The notes: generated from the sequence alone by a model not told the origin. DNA of 64,000 bases from Cladopsammia gracilis (GCA_022457155.1 JAJGOT010000132.1:384501-448500), one strand, 5' to 3'. Counted from the first letter of the stretch, positions 33,901 through 44,929 are shown. Program-made: numbers and translations.

Positions 33901-36900
33901 TTAACACTATTTATTTGATTTTGCAACATTCTTTCAGGGAAGTCATTTCAAATTGACCGATCCTGCAAAGTTTGCAAGGAAATCGGACCGCTTCCTGATC
34001 AGCACATACTTTTCATTGGCTCCAAATACAGGTTTCACGCAATGTACACAGAATTAATACAAGTTCTACCAATTAACTTTTTTTCTGCTTAAAATACGTT
34101 ATTTATAGTCCTATTACGAGTAAATGACATCAATAAAAAATAGGGGTCACCGTGTTCGTTTAGGAGAAAACAATCTCTTATTCATTCGGCCAACTGATCC
34201 TCAAAGGAAACCTTCTTGGTTCGGACTGTGCGCGCGCTAATGACGCAAGAAATTATGCGCAGAACGTGATGCGCAATGCAATACTAAGTTATTGCATTAA
34301 GCAACGATTTCAGATTGCCACAAAACAAACACGGCTGTCAATCACTGAAAAGAACAATTTCATCTTGTGTCACGTGACAAAATACTCCACGGTTCTTAGA
34401 GCTGATTTTGACAGCCTTGACCAGAGGTTTCTACGCCCGGTCCGCCATTTTGAAAGCGGAGAAGAACCTGGGGACGAGGTTGACAATCCTGCATTTGTCA
34501 TACCTGTAGTGACTGGAATAACTGGAATACTGTGTCTGTACGTGACAGTAAGGTTGGTCACAAGGGAATTATTCCCGACAACGTTTTCAGCTTGACACCC
34601 ATAGTGTCCAGATTGATCGATTGTCAAGTTTTGTAATCTCAGAGTAAACCTCACATGTGCCAACTGTTTGCTTGCGCCGTTATATGGCGGTTGTTTGTAC
34701 AGACGCGGATCTATTAGAACGCCCAAATTGCGTTCATTTGGTAACTCTGCATCTCTGTAATACCAGCGGTATTTCGTGTTGCGGTCATTGGTCAGGATTG
34801 TGCAGAAAAGTTCTACGTCTTGGCCAACATAAATGGGTTTTTTCTGCTCCCATATACGATATGCTTGAGGTGGGCTTTTAAGTTTCTCTACGAGAAAGAG
34901 ATTATTAGAAAGTAAAGGTTGGCTTTTTTACATGACTATGCTAAAATATGCTAAAGTATGCTAAAATCGCTCCGCATTTCGTGCAGTGAGTTTCTTTCAG
35001 TCTCTGTATAGTTCCATTTTTAAGCACCAAGATAAGACATGCCAATTAAAATAAGGCCAGTGCCTTACTAACTCGAACTCTCTGATTTTTTCAGAAGCTC
35101 GATATTTGCACATCGCTCGTTAGTTGGATTGAAAGCAGGTTGACGATTTACTCCAAAATTTATCCAGTATAAATACTTGATAGATCTGGTTGTAAGTACC
35201 ACACTTTCTGTCACATGACATTTTGATGGTTGTTTTGTGAGTTGAAATGGTCATCACATGCAGAGTGATGTGTAGAGTGACGTGTCTCATTACATAAGAA
35301 CCTGTTGAGTCTAAAAATTGAAACAGGTTCTTATTTGCAAAATAAGAAAAATAGTAATACCGTAGTAGACTAAACGAAATCACTTCAGTGGTGGATTTGT
35401 CAAAATTGAATTTGGACTGAATTGAAACTGTGTTGTTTAGTATGATTGTGCAACCTGATCAAGCATGAATTTGTGTTTAGTTTTGAATGTAGTCTCAGTA
35501 CTTTTTAGATACAATTTTATGTTTCTCCATAAACGCACTCAAAACACTCGGGAATCAATACTGCAATGGGTTAAAGACGCCACAAGTTCAAGCTGAGTAC
35601 AATACAGTACAAGTTCAAGCTGAGTACAGTAAATCCAAAGTAACTCTTGAAGACCCTTGAACATGCCAAAATATTGACCTCTCAGACGAGACATTTAAAT
35701 TTCCTCCGGGCGTGCGCGCTATTGTTTTGCTTTTGGATTTCTATTGTTAACCCGTGAATACGCGCAAGCGTAATGAACGGGTTATCGGTACCAAATCGCG
35801 AGGAACATTTAGTCCATGCACCCCACGCACCTTCTGTTGCATGGCTCGGTAACCCAAAAGCATACCAGGACCTTGCAACTCCTTTTTAATAGCTTCTTGT
35901 ACATCACTAACTTCTACTCCATAGTCTGTGTACTTGAGGTCAAAATCCCGGAACCTTCTACCAAGGATAATCTAACCTTACAAAATCTAAAATTTCATTT
36001 CTTCTCAGATTTCTGCGAACATATTTCTCTAGATCTTCTTTTAGAGCATCGTCATCCTGCCATTCAGCGTTCCTAATACGCGACTCTGCCATTTTGAATT
36101 ACGCGCGATGCCTTTTGGGAAAGTACCTCAACATGCGTGCATGGCATTGTGGGCTATGGCCCTCACAGGCCATGGTGCAGTTTAGTTTTCTTTTTTTAAC
36201 GTCAATAAAACTTTTGAAAAACAAAACTGAGGCGAAATAAAACAAAATAAAACTCGTTTTAAAACTGAAATTGAATAATAATAACTATAAAAATACTGTA
36301 TCAAAAACTGAAAAGCAAACAATATATAACAAAAATAATAAAAATAAACAACAAAATATGCAATATATTAAATAAAATTATAAAAACATTAAAGAAGTTT
36401 AGAAATAATGTACAATTCTACCATGGCACACCTGGGCCACCATAGAGCTCTCGCGAGCCGAAGGCCCGCTCGCGGAGCTCCATACTCATAGAACCTATGC
36501 TCGTCATTTTTCTTGGTCATGGCTAGCGGAATGTTTCGCAGGCGCGTCCTTGCGTGTGTTCGTCCGTTCGTGTGTTCCGCCGGGGTAGCGCGCGGGCGCG
36601 TATGACGTCGAAAAATATGCGCGTATGACGTCACATAACATTCGGGATCAAAGCGAGGCTTTGTTTTTCAGTCGTTTCAGTCATTTTTTCGCGGTTTGCT
36701 GCTCAAGACAGGGATACTAATTAAGGGATACTCAGAAGCCGCTATAGTGGAAAAAGAAGAGCTTTCAGGGATAAAATCTTGTTTCGAAGTTTTTATCAAT
36801 GCGGGGCAATATTAATTTTCTTCTTCGGATTTCAGAACCGAAGAAGCGGAGTTTTAAAGAATTTCCAAGCAGCCGAGTGACTTAAAGGTAAAAGAAATAC

Positions 36901-39900
36901 AAATATGTTTTATGGCTTTTAAACGGACACTGTTCCGCCGAAATAACAAAATTTCGCTAAGCTCACTTCCACGTTATATATCAAGAGAATTCATCTTGTG
37001 TGATCATGTCCTTAATTCTCATGACCTTTTTGATTGATAAGGCATTGATATTACAAGGAGAAATTTGATGCTGATCATTCTTAGGGCTTAAAGGGTTAAG
37101 TTAATATTTCTTTGCTTCCATCACTTTTGGCGATGATTTCTTTCAATTGAAAGATAATAAATTAAGTGTAAAGCAAGCTCCTGGCCATAATCATAAGAAA
37201 CACGATATTTCAACAGGGAAACAGTCCCATCAAAAGTGACACTCAAAAAGGGTGACATCTAAACAGGTCGGACTGAAAAACCGTAATATGGCATACGGCG
37301 TATGACATTTCACTTACCTTCGACGGTAAACTTGTAAGAATATGTCAAAAAACCAAACGCGTTTGACACATTGCACACGTATTTTCCCGCATCAACGAGA
37401 TCCACTGCAATGAATCTTACTTTGTAGTCGTATCGACCAACACTTATTTGAGTGTTCATTCCTCCGCGGTATATCTTGCCGTTTTTGTACCACGTGACAA
37501 CCGGGCTAGGTGTGCCTTTGGCCTCACACGTCAGATCAAACTTGTCCCCTTCTCTGTATTCTGATTTTGCCGACTGCATAACCCTTGGATATAGAAACTG
37601 TGGTTTCTCTAAAAAGACAGATAAATTTCAAGTAAGGAAAGAACAAAAATGCCCAAATAAAATAAAAAATTTCAATCTCAGAATCGAGTTGGATGTCATA
37701 ACCGCCGAATGGGCTTTGAATTGCTCAGGTTAAGAGAAGACATTTGGTCCAAAAAGTGTCGACAAAACTTACTATTTTATATATACAGAACTCTAGAAGT
37801 CTCTACTAAAAGACTAAAGAGGAATGATAAGAGAACAAAGACCGTTATTTGTTCAAGTAGCGTTGATAAAACTCAGTTTAAACTGAATACGTTTTGGGAC
37901 ATATTATCGAAGCTCTTCTATAGCTTTAATAAGAATGCAAAAGCTTATTATTAAAATACAAAAAAACCTCATAACTAATATATCGCAAATTGCAGCTAAG
38001 AAGAGGAAGTTTACAAAGTATCCGGGCCAGATTGCTCTACGCTTTGGTTTCTAACAAAACTACGGGCTGTTAGAAATGTTGAATAAGCTAAGCATACCTC
38101 CTGTGATGTTGGTAGGTGATACAGTTGGATCTGCCAAAAAGAAAAGAAAATAACAATGCAAGTTAATTGATTATCAACTCCCTTTCGTCCACTATTTATT
38201 CTCCTACGCTGCCGTTATTTATATTGTCACGCAACACCGGCTATATTGAACGAAGAGAAAGCCGAGGGGACGAGGTTGTGTGACACTTGACTTCTAGTGA
38301 AACTGAGAGGGCAAAAGATACACACACACACACACACAAAAAAAAAAAAAACATTCGAACCTTCAGCCATAAAATTGATGGTGCAGTTTGCACTTCCATA
38401 ACTGTTTGACGTCACGCAAACGAACAGACCACTGTCGGATTTTTCAACGTCAGTTATTCGAAGAAACCTGTAAGGTTTGACATGGTAACGCGTAAATAAT
38501 GAAGTGATCTTCCTTCCATTTTTGTACCAAGTGTAAGCTTGGGCGTCTTTCACCAGACAAACTAGTTTGACTTCTTCTTCGCCGACAGGTTTAACAAATC
38601 TCGAGGGAGATGACTGCTTAACCTGAGGAACTATTGTTAAGAATACAAGAGAAAATGATGGCTGATCAGACTGGTGTTAGCACCGTAAATCCTTTATTAA
38701 GCCCCCCTCCCCCCCCCCCCCCCCCCCCCACACACACACACCCCTTCCTTTCCCTTCACAGACTGACCTGTTTCACCAGTACATTTTAACCGTACCAATC
38801 CAGGCACGAATTTACATACAGTACTCGTGAGCTTTGGGGGAAATATTACCGGTACCTGTACTAAAAATAATCGTAATTACGGTAATCTTGAATGTATAGC
38901 ACTTCATTGATCAATCAAAGTATGGTTCATGTAGACGTTTATTCACGTGCAGGAAGCTTGGATGACATCGTGTTTCACTGAATTATAATATGTCCCCCAC
39001 TCTCTATAAGCTCCCTCTCAACCGCGCTTGAAATAAGTAAGCCCACGAAGGGGGAGGGGGAAGGGGTGCAATAGATAAAATTTGCGGTATATGAAATAAT
39101 TCGTCCAAATGTTATGTTATAGTGAACTGCGCATGAGTAAAAATAATGATCCTCGCCTACTGATTCGCCCAATCGTTCAAACTGGTATCTGAATCTGCGG
39201 GTTTCTGATTGTGCGTTCCGCATCAGGTGGCGAACTTGTTTCAGGTCAATAGCACGTGGTCGTTTCATTTACCAGGGCCCGGTTGTTCGAAAGCCGATTA
39301 ACGCTAACCTAATATTAAGACTTAACCGAGGATTTAATTTCTTTTTTTAAAAGGTTTTCATTTCATTTCATTTATTTATTTCTCCAAACCTTAGTAGGTG
39401 ATAATACAGAATTGAATATAAGATAAAAAAGTAAGTAAATGATATAAAATTTTCAAGGAAAGAAAACGTACAGTACAAAATTTCACCACTTCAATTAAGT
39501 CACATTGTATAGGAAGGAGAGGAGAGGGGGACATCTAGATAAACTAATATTGTGCCCCTTAAGTTACATCAGTATAACAAAAAACTTGTAATTTTTTTTC
39601 AAAAGCTGCGGGGGAAACTGACAGGTAATAAACAGACTATTAAACGTTGTGAAAAGGCACTTCAAGACTGTTGCACATTAATTTGTTTCAATTAGAGCAG
39701 TTTTCATTTGAGTGTCGAAAGTAATTACACAATTGCCTTGGTTTTGCATTGCTACGCTTTGTGATTGGCTAAAAAGTCTCGCGCCACTTCTCGACCAATC
39801 AGAAGTAAAACCAAAACCAATCGTGACTTGCTCGCACGCGTTTTCCCGCGCTTGGCGCCGCCGGCATGTAATTGCTTCGAGCTCTGATTGGTTCATTGGA

Positions 39901-42900
39901 TTGTGTACGGCTGCTGTGATTGGTCAGAGTAATTACTTTGGTTTTGGTTTTACGACACTCAATTGAAAACTGCTCTATATATTTTTGGCACATTAAACGG
40001 TTTTTGAACTTCCAAAAATTGTACCCTCCCCCCCCCCCCCCCCTCCCCTCCCCACCCCCTACTACGGGCCTGCTAAAAGGAACACTGGCAATGACGTCGG
40101 GCCCGTTTTCATGTGGTGTTTTCAGTGCTTTCGCTTATACTCCCGCTTATGCTAATGTCGCTAGTGAAACCCGGTTTTTCTTTTTGGAACTGAAATCGAA
40201 AAACATTTGCGCAGCTTTTTCACCGGCCTAAGCCTAAAAAGTTAGAAACACAAAACTTGACATAGGGAGGTAAATTGTCAGAGGGTCAGATGATAAAGTT
40301 ATTAGACCACTACTGGGAACAATGAAGCGATTTATCATGTTGACATTTTGAATATAAATAGACTGAACAACTTTGTAATTGAGCAAAATGTCAGAATGAA
40401 ATTTTCCTTTAAACAGAGGCGTCGGATGTGTAAACATGTCCGCCTACTTATAAATTTAGGTCCGTTTATTAATTTCTTCTTGTTTTTTTTTTAGCAGATG
40501 ACATATCTTTAAGGCTTTTACATTGTAAACGATTGAAAAATAGTGTGCGGAAAAGAGGTTATTGTTTCCTAGTTGCTATATGTGTTCGGACGGTATCCAG
40601 AATTTGGGGTGAAATTAAGGTCTCGGAAATGAACGCTCCACTTAAATAATGTCGCGGAAATTAACGCTCACAAAAATTAACGCGACTTAAATTAACGCGA
40701 ATTTTGAGAATTCGCGTTAATTTCATGGAGCGGTAATTTCCTATAATAAGCCGGGGAATAAGGTAATGTCAAAGAACCGTCACATACTGAGCTTGGGCTG
40801 CCTGTGGTGACTGCTGGAGTGTGACACCTCAGTGGAATGTGCTCCCGGGAGTGTGCTACGGATGTTATGTCTGAATTTTGGCTTGTACGTGACAGACGTG
40901 ACAGTGTATTGCATTTATGGACTGTATATAGACTGCTAGCAGTCCCTCTCTGGATAGTCGAGCGGGCGAGCTATTACGCGATCGGCGAGAACGAAAGTAA
41001 TGCGAACCAAGGGGGCTCTGGGGAAGAGGCGCCTCTCCCCCAGTTTCCCCTCGGCTCGGTCGCTCGCTCTGGCCCGCTCGATAGACTGAAAAGGGACAGC
41101 TAGCAGTCTAGACTGTATACTACTAGCCTGCATGACAGGCGCTTTATGAGCCAAGCGGGGCGAGCGAAGCATCGCGCGAAATGCTTCGCTCGCCCCGCTT
41201 GACGCATAAAGTGCCTGTCATGCAGGCTAGTATACTACTCGTAGCTAACAACAAGAAGAAAATATAAACTGTTCGACTATTTTCTTTGCCCAAATGAGTC
41301 GACTAAAAATTTACTTTGCAACCCCATAAGTTTGGGCCTATATCAAAGCTAAAAAATCTGTCTTTAATAACCATCTCAAGTAAACATTATTATATGACCT
41401 TTAAAAAATTTTAAATACTTGAAAAAAACATTTCTAGTCTTCTAGGAGAATTGAGATTATGGGATACTGAAGAGGCCTCTATCAGACTGTGATTTAACAT
41501 ATTATTACTCATGCGCATAGCAGCATGAGTCAAGGTTTCGGTAAGATTTTTGTCCCGCTTTTTGTAGTCACAAATTGCCTTGTTTTTTTAAAGTTTCCCG
41601 TATCCCGCGGGACGACTTTCACTGGTCTGATTGGTTGACACGCGACCTCGTGATTTCGGCGTGCCGAGTGGCGTGCCCGTAATCACGTTTAGTGTACGCG
41701 AACTCGTCCCTGCCTCCCCTAGAAAGTTATTTTTGCCCCCTATTGTTATAAAAGGCTTCAGGAAGGTTAAACCAATCAAAATCCGTCTACCGAGCACATG
41801 TCTGGGTTTTAGGGGGGACTAGAGAGAATCGGTTTGTCACTCAGAGAAGAATTTCAGATTCAAACAAATATGGCCTCTTCTGTGCTCTACACTTCAATTT
41901 TTCAGACGTTCATTTTCCATTACCAAAATGTAAACATGCCTTTGAAGACTTCGAAATGGAAAGAAAGAGTCCTTAAGACGATTTGTATGCCTTTGAAGTG
42001 GCGGTTAGAGAGCTGAAAGCGATGGAATCATCCTGTGAGGATCACAAAGCGAGACACAAAGCCCGGCACAAAGCGAGATATGTGTTCCTACAGAATTGAT
42101 ACTCGAAGCTCGAAGCGGCAGACTTTACTAAGAATTTTCAAGCATTCCTGGAAAACTACGGTGAAGAAAATAACATGTTTGAATGTCCATTTACTTTGTA
42201 AGAAACATTTCATGGACTGTTTATTTCTGTTATCAGTGAGAATTTTTGCGAAATATCGGCCGCACGAGAAATTCTTTGATTTGCTTGCGTTGCCGAGAGC
42301 TTCCTCGATGCGATAATTTAACGCGTTTTGCTCTTGAGACTAATATAATTCGCAGACCCTAGCGCTCCTCGCTGCAATTAGGCTAAATAAATCGCCAAGC
42401 CTTCCGGAAACAGAAAATCAATGAATTCTGATGAGCGCTTGACTCTTTTATTCAAGGGAATGACATTTTCATTCAAGGAAATATGTTTTGACCTTTAGAA
42501 CAAATATTGTGGAGTGCGCGATCGAATTACATTCCACACGAAATTTGCATGAAACGAAACAATCTTGCCATCCGTCGGTGGGGTAGGGTGGGGGGGGGTT
42601 CTTTCTGGAATAACCCAATGCCCAATGTAATAGAAATAATTCACGGTTTGGGAAGTATAAGACTATAATGCGGGTTTGAACGGGGATCAATAAATTAAAT
42701 ATTCAAAGCAAATACAGAAAATTCAACGTGTCTTCCCCGTGTCTTGACTGATGGTGCAATGTGTGTCACGCAAAATTCGTTGAGGTGGTAGCGGTGCGTG
42801 ACACGTTTAAAATAAACCATAAAACTTTCTTGCGCATGAGTAAAGGCTACTGGTAGCCTCTTGTTGTAGTCACAAATTGCCTTGTTTTTTTTTTAAAGTT

Positions 42901-43467
42901 TCCCGTATCCCGCGGGAGGACTTTCACTGGTCTGATTGGTTGACATGCGACCTCGTGATTTTCGGCGTACCCGTAAGCGAGTCAAGCCACTGGCATTTGG
43001 ACTTCACCGGAAAAGAAATTACATTTTTCGATGGGAATTTATGTTGATATCAATTTGTGATTGAATTTTTCTTTCTGTTGTCGCTAATTTTAGAGAAATG
43101 CTTATAAAACGTGTTTAAGTTCAGTTGTAAATTCAGTCGTAATAAATGATATCTTATAATATGTAAACAAAACAAGACTTACATGTCACGCAAAATTCGT
43201 TGAGAGGGAAGGGGTGCGTGACCCAGTTAAAATAAACCATAAAACGTTCTTATGCAAGCGCATGAGTACAGGCTACCAGCTAGCCTCTTGTTAAACATAC
43301 AACACCTATACAGTCATGTAAAAAAGATGCAGATTGAGAGAAGACATTTACCTAAACAGATTGCTTTGCTGATTAGTACAAGGCCCAGGAGAGATATTAG
43401 CCAAGCTTTCGACGACGATTGAACCATATTTTGATGCCAGTAGCGCCCACAAGTTCTGCCGGCTATT
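30711..43467 (-). CDS. Gene B: kinase-less FGF-receptor-like membrane protein (three Ig domains, one TM helix, short tail)
   Basis: Complete spliced gene model read by eye. Coding exons in order are 43427-43352 (signal peptide), 38630-38361 (Ig1), 38130-38098 (linker), 37608-37318 (Ig2), 34887-34504 (Ig3) and 30913-30711 (TM and tail). Lengths 76+270+33+291+384+203 give 1257 nt, a 418-residue protein plus stop, with every junction phase 1 and GT/AG. Ig cysteine pairs fall at residues 50/97, 154/205 and 252/321, each with the central Trp (60, 166, 265) and a D-x-G-x-Y/F-x-C motif. Potential N-glycosylation sites include NCT 107, NIT 123, NVS 206, NLT 310 and NNS 330. A hydrophobic helix at about 361-382 is followed by Lys-rich residues and a 36-residue tail ending at TAA, so there is no kinase. 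The layout matches FGFRL1-type decoy FGF receptors; ligand binding is inferred. The gene is tandem with gene A and divergent from gene C. I saw no acid box in the linker and no canonical poly(A) signal in the first few hundred bases after the stop. Confidence 0.85.
32672..32862. mobile_element. Fold-back element, about 90-bp near-perfect arms
   Basis: ATTTCCGAGTTGC...CATTCACATGCAAATA pairs with its complement around a loop of only about 10 bp centred at 32768. Such a hairpin would be very stable. Confidence 0.85.
33527..33605. mobile_element. 79-bp palindromic element, second copy of the 13056 type
   Basis: CAACCTCGTTTCCAGGG...CCTGCGAACGAGGTTG. Flanks AAAATATCT and GTGATATCT agree at 6 of 9 bases, a decayed TSD. 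Confidence 0.7.
34366..34482. repeat. Dispersed repeat GTCACGTGACAAAATACTCC...GGGGACGAGGTTG
   Basis: Related pieces (inverted) at 1655-1727 and 33001-33080, and a piece split by a transposon at 71-898. Lies in the intron right after the gene B Ig3 exon. Confidence 0.5.
34504..34887 (-). CDS. Gene B exon 6: Ig domain 3 and stalk
   Basis: A 384-nt exon with acceptor CTTTCTCGTAG and donor GTATGAC (ACAG|GTATGA). The Ig domain runs from VGQDVELFC (Cys252) through YRWYY (Trp265) to QSGHYGCQAEN (Cys321), then a short stalk rich in Ile, Pro, Val and Thr leads into the membrane exon. The domain is longer and more diverged than Ig1 and Ig2. The GT inside VTY was considered as donor but would break the frame of the TM exon. 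The open frame past 34504 is intronic. Vertebrate FGF receptors split Ig3 over two exons; here it is one. Confidence 0.85.
34888..37317. other. Gene B intron between Ig2 and Ig3
   Basis: Contains an ATGCTAAAAT 10-bp triplet at 34939, two copies of ACAAGTTCAAGCTGAGTACA at 35581, an A-rich block at 36190-36380 and the dispersed repeat at 36395. No exon seen. Confidence 0.4.
36395..36900. repeat. Dispersed repeat (copy 1; copy 2 at 62960-63540)
   Basis: Both copies share GGAGC.CCATACTCATA, GGTCATGGCTAGCGGAATGTTTCGC, GCGTATGACGTCG, CAAGACAGG.ATACTAATTAAGGG and AAAGAATTTCCAAG...GACTTAAAGGTAAA. GC-rich and CRE-like, so perhaps a transposon promoter or LTR-like region. A downstream part recurs at 43010-43135. 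Confidence 0.6.
37318..37608 (-). CDS. Gene B exon 5: Ig domain 2
   Basis: A 291-nt exon with acceptor CTTTTTAG and donor GTAAGTG, phase 1. The Ig domain has Cys154, Trp166 in VVTWYKNGK, and DAGKYVCNVSN ending at Cys205. The closing strand pattern (Y-C-V-N-x-x-G then Y-x-F-x-V) resembles the second Ig domain of FGF receptors, which with the D2-D3 linker forms the FGF and heparan sulphate binding site in that family. Confidence 0.9.
38098..38130 (-). CDS. Gene B exon 4: 11-codon linker exon
   Basis: A 33-nt exon between TTTTTGGCAG and GTATGCTT, phase 1 at both ends. It encodes a Pro/Thr-rich linker (DPTVSPTNITG) between Ig1 and Ig2 with one N-glycosylation site. It sits where FGF receptors carry the acid-box linker but has no acidic run. 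It is too short for an open-frame scan. Support comes from splice sites, frame and the equivalent micro-exon in gene C. Confidence 0.75.
38361..38630 (-). CDS. Gene B exon 3: Ig domain 1
   Basis: A 270-nt exon between a TTAACAATAG acceptor and a GTTCGAATG donor (GTTCGA is a weaker donor than the others). It encodes an I-set/V-like Ig domain: Cys50, the core WYKNGRK around Trp60, and SDSGLFVC ending at Cys97. A third Cys (108) sits in the last strand. It is nearly identical to the gene A exon at 1931-2200 (9 base differences, 7 of them amino-acid replacements). Confidence 0.88.
38701..38742. repeat. C tract followed by (CA)n
   Basis: About 20 C then CACACACACACA, in gene B intron 2. A shorter tract in the duplicated copy. 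Confidence 0.85.
39353..39600. mobile_element. Insertion in a MITE copy, LINE-tail-like
   Basis: Interrupts TTTAAAAGGTT^TTCAAAAGCT of the GGGCCCGG MITE (whole at 2850-3041). The inserted DNA begins TTTCATTTCATTTCATTTATTTATTT, as a reversed A-rich tail would. Confidence 0.5.
40929..41110. mobile_element. TAGACTGCTAGC MITE with perfect 9-bp TSD
   Basis: Ends TAGACTGCTAGCAGTCCCTC and GGGACAGCTAGCAGTCTA, subterminal GTCGAGCGGGCGAGC. GACTGTATA at 40920-40928 and 41111-41119. Sister copies at 44411 and 46640. Confidence 0.85.
41124..41229. mobile_element. 106-bp TAGCCTG palindrome with perfect 9-bp TSD
   Basis: TAGCCTGCATGACAGGC... and complement. GTATACTAC at 41115-41123 and 41230-41238. It landed in the flank of the preceding element. 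Confidence 0.85.
41563..41680. repeat. Repeat GTCACAAATTGCCTTG (copy 1)
   Basis: Second copy 42868-42975, sharing TTTCCCGTATCCCGCGGGA and CACTGGTCTGATTGGTTGACA. Confidence 0.65.
41850..42201 (+). pseudogene. Decayed coding-like segment
   Basis: One plus-strand frame reads helical, charged protein-like sequence broken by stops: HAFEDFEMERKSP*, then DDLYAFEVAVRELKAMESS...HKARYVFLQN*, then SKLEAADFTKNFQAFLENYGEEN ending at a stop near 42201. The composition suggests a decayed transposon or host gene. No family recognised. Confidence 0.22.
42755..43300. repeat. Local direct repeats upstream of gene B exon 2 (in its intron)
   Basis: GTCACGCAAAATTCGTTGAG...TAAAATAAACCATAAAAC...TAGCCTCTTGTT occurs at 42755-42860 and 43185-43293, enclosing repeat copy 42868-42975. 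Confidence 0.65.
43352..43467 (-). CDS. Gene B exon 2: start codon and signal peptide
   Basis: On the minus strand the exon follows a TTTTTCAG acceptor (first base 43467). The ATG is at 43427-43425 and the exon ends at 43352 before GTAAATG. The coding part is 76 nt. It encodes a classic secretion signal: a short polar start (MVQSSSKAW), a hydrophobic core (LISLLGLVLIS) and a small-residue end (KAIC). The open frame in another register across this exon is a shadow. Gene C's signal exon has the same 76-nt coding length and the same GTAAATG donor, which supports common descent. Confidence 0.75.
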
Positions 43468-43687
43468 CTGAAAAATGCGAAACAAAACAAACGATGATGA
43501 ATGTATGCAAGTACCTAAATCACGGAACGATTTATTCTTTTCTCCGGTTTTCATGAGTAGCTGCCATTCGGGCTTGATGCCAACACGAGTAGGATAATTT
43601 TTTCTTCTTCTTCTTCTTCTTGGTCGCATCCCTTCGTGATCAGGCGGCGGATTCTCAGTTGTGAGCCTAAACTATGATTTTGCTTAC

Positions 43688-43735
43688 CTGTAAATACCAG
43701 AGCCGAGCTTTGATCCAAGCGGATTGAACTGAATG
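43688..43735 (-). other. Probable 5' non-coding exon of gene B (donor at 43688)
   Basis: On the minus strand, CTGGTATTTACAG followed by GTAAGCA forms a very good donor 220 bp upstream of the acceptor of the signal-peptide exon. No open frame leads through it, so it would be 5' UTR. The upstream boundary is not visible and is given approximately. A diverged copy lies at 45599. Confidence 0.45.
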
Positions 43736-43817
43736 GACAGCAAAGTGCTAACAGAAATTGCGCGATTGTCGCCGGATATTAAACTGCCCTATTCATGAGG
43801 AGGGGGGAGGGGTGTTG

Positions 43818-43836
43818 GACGGGGGGGGGGGGGGGT
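43818..43836. repeat. G homopolymer
   Basis: About 15 G between gene B and gene C; another C-rich stretch at 44080-44100. Confidence 0.8.
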
Positions 43837-44131
43837 GGTGTTGAGATTCACGCTTCTTGGGATTTATTGGATATTTTTTTGCTCAGTGTTAATTTTCTTG
43901 AACAGCGAGATTATCGCAGGGATTTTTTTTGCGTTTAGTGTAAATGTCGACACCTTTGCACTGATGATTTCAGTTCCGCAAAATAACTCCATGATAAGTC
44001 AGATGTTTACATGAACAAAGAAGTTTGATACAGTATCTGTATTGACATCGTGAGTCAGTTAGTGGGTTTATTCCTACCTCCCCCCCCACCCCCCCCCCAC
44101 CTCTGTCACTTTTTGACCAAAGGACCCCCAC

Positions 44132-44140
44132 CCCCACACA

Positions 44141-44195
<55 letters not shown>
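44132..44195. repeat. (CA)n microsatellite
   Basis: CACACA over about 60 bases. The Val/Cys frame is an artefact. Confidence 0.95.
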
Positions 44196-44197
<2 letters not shown>

Positions 44198-44410
44198 GAG
44201 CATAGAAGACAGCCCAATTAGTGGGTTACCTCAGTAGGTCATCGAAAATAAAACTTTGTTTTCTTCTTTCCATGCATTTTAATTGTTTTACGCCCGAAAT
44301 GCATTCCACATTACTAAGCACGTAGTCGGAAATAGTTCATCTTTTTTGGCACAGTCTTCATCCGTCAAAACATCCGTTTGAGTGGGGTTCACGCATAATA
44401 TCCACAAGGA

Positions 44411-44530
44411 TAGACTGCTAGCGGTCCCTCTCTGGATAGTCGAGCGGGCGAGCAAACACGCGATCGGCGAGCTTGTTTTTGTGATTAGCTCACCCGCTCG
44501 ATTAACTGAAAAGGGACAGCTAGCAGTCTA
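44411..44530. mobile_element. TAGACTGCTAGC MITE, copy 2
   Basis: Flanks CCACAAGGA and GCACAAGGA match at 8 of 9 bases, again a 9-bp TSD. Shorter inside than copy 1. Confidence 0.8.
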
Positions 44531-44929
44531 GCACAAGGAACGATACGTATACTGAAGAGCGTTCATTTGAATGGTCACACTTTACACGATTTTATCCCTA
44601 GAATACGCCAAGTTAAGAAAGTATTTGTATTTGAGTGCATTTTAGTGAATAAATATTAATCTCTGCAGCATCGCAGGGGGCAGAACGAAAGAAAGTTCTG
44701 TCCGAAGGTGGCCGAAAAGAACCCGGGAAAAGAACGGTCACCCACTTAGAAATCTAACTGTTGGCAATAATTTGAGTTTGCAAAATGATAATTTTGATTG
44801 TGATGCGATGACAGGGTATTTTTGGTTTTGGCGAGTTTGAGTTTTCGCTACTCTACCCAATATACGGGGACTTCATTGTTATGCGCTGTGCGAATATGTT
44901 TAGTTGTCCATAGGGTGGGTCTGGGGACA

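Larger units (their letters stand above)
30914..34503. other. Gene B last intron, with repeat fragments
   Basis: Contains AAGCCCCCCTCTC repeat edges (31600-31660), a TTAACCC MITE left end (31670), a C tract at 32417 after three TCCCCTATCC units, the fold-back at 32672 and the 79-bp element at 33527. Two GGGGTCACCGTG motifs after AATAAAAA occur at 33765 and 34143. Confidence 0.4.
38248..40493. repeat. Segmental duplication, copy 2 (Ig1 exon and intron of gene B)
   Basis: Partner of 1831-4737. It has its own later changes: a long C tract near 38701, a LINE-like insertion at about 39353-39600, and no insertion at the 3823 site. Confidence 0.8.

Noticed and set aside
34266..34595. 109-codon plus-strand frame
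   Set aside because: Antisense shadow of the gene B Ig3 exon.
38975..39268. 97-codon frame conserved in part at 2700-2840
   Set aside because: Similarity comes from the segmental duplication; the copy at 2700-2840 breaks the frame, so coding is unlikely.
43348..43629. 93-codon minus-strand frame rich in Arg
   Set aside because: Different register from the signal-peptide exon; its Arg run is a TTC microsatellite.
43970..44203. Cys/Val repeat protein
   Set aside because: Translation of the (CA)n microsatellite.
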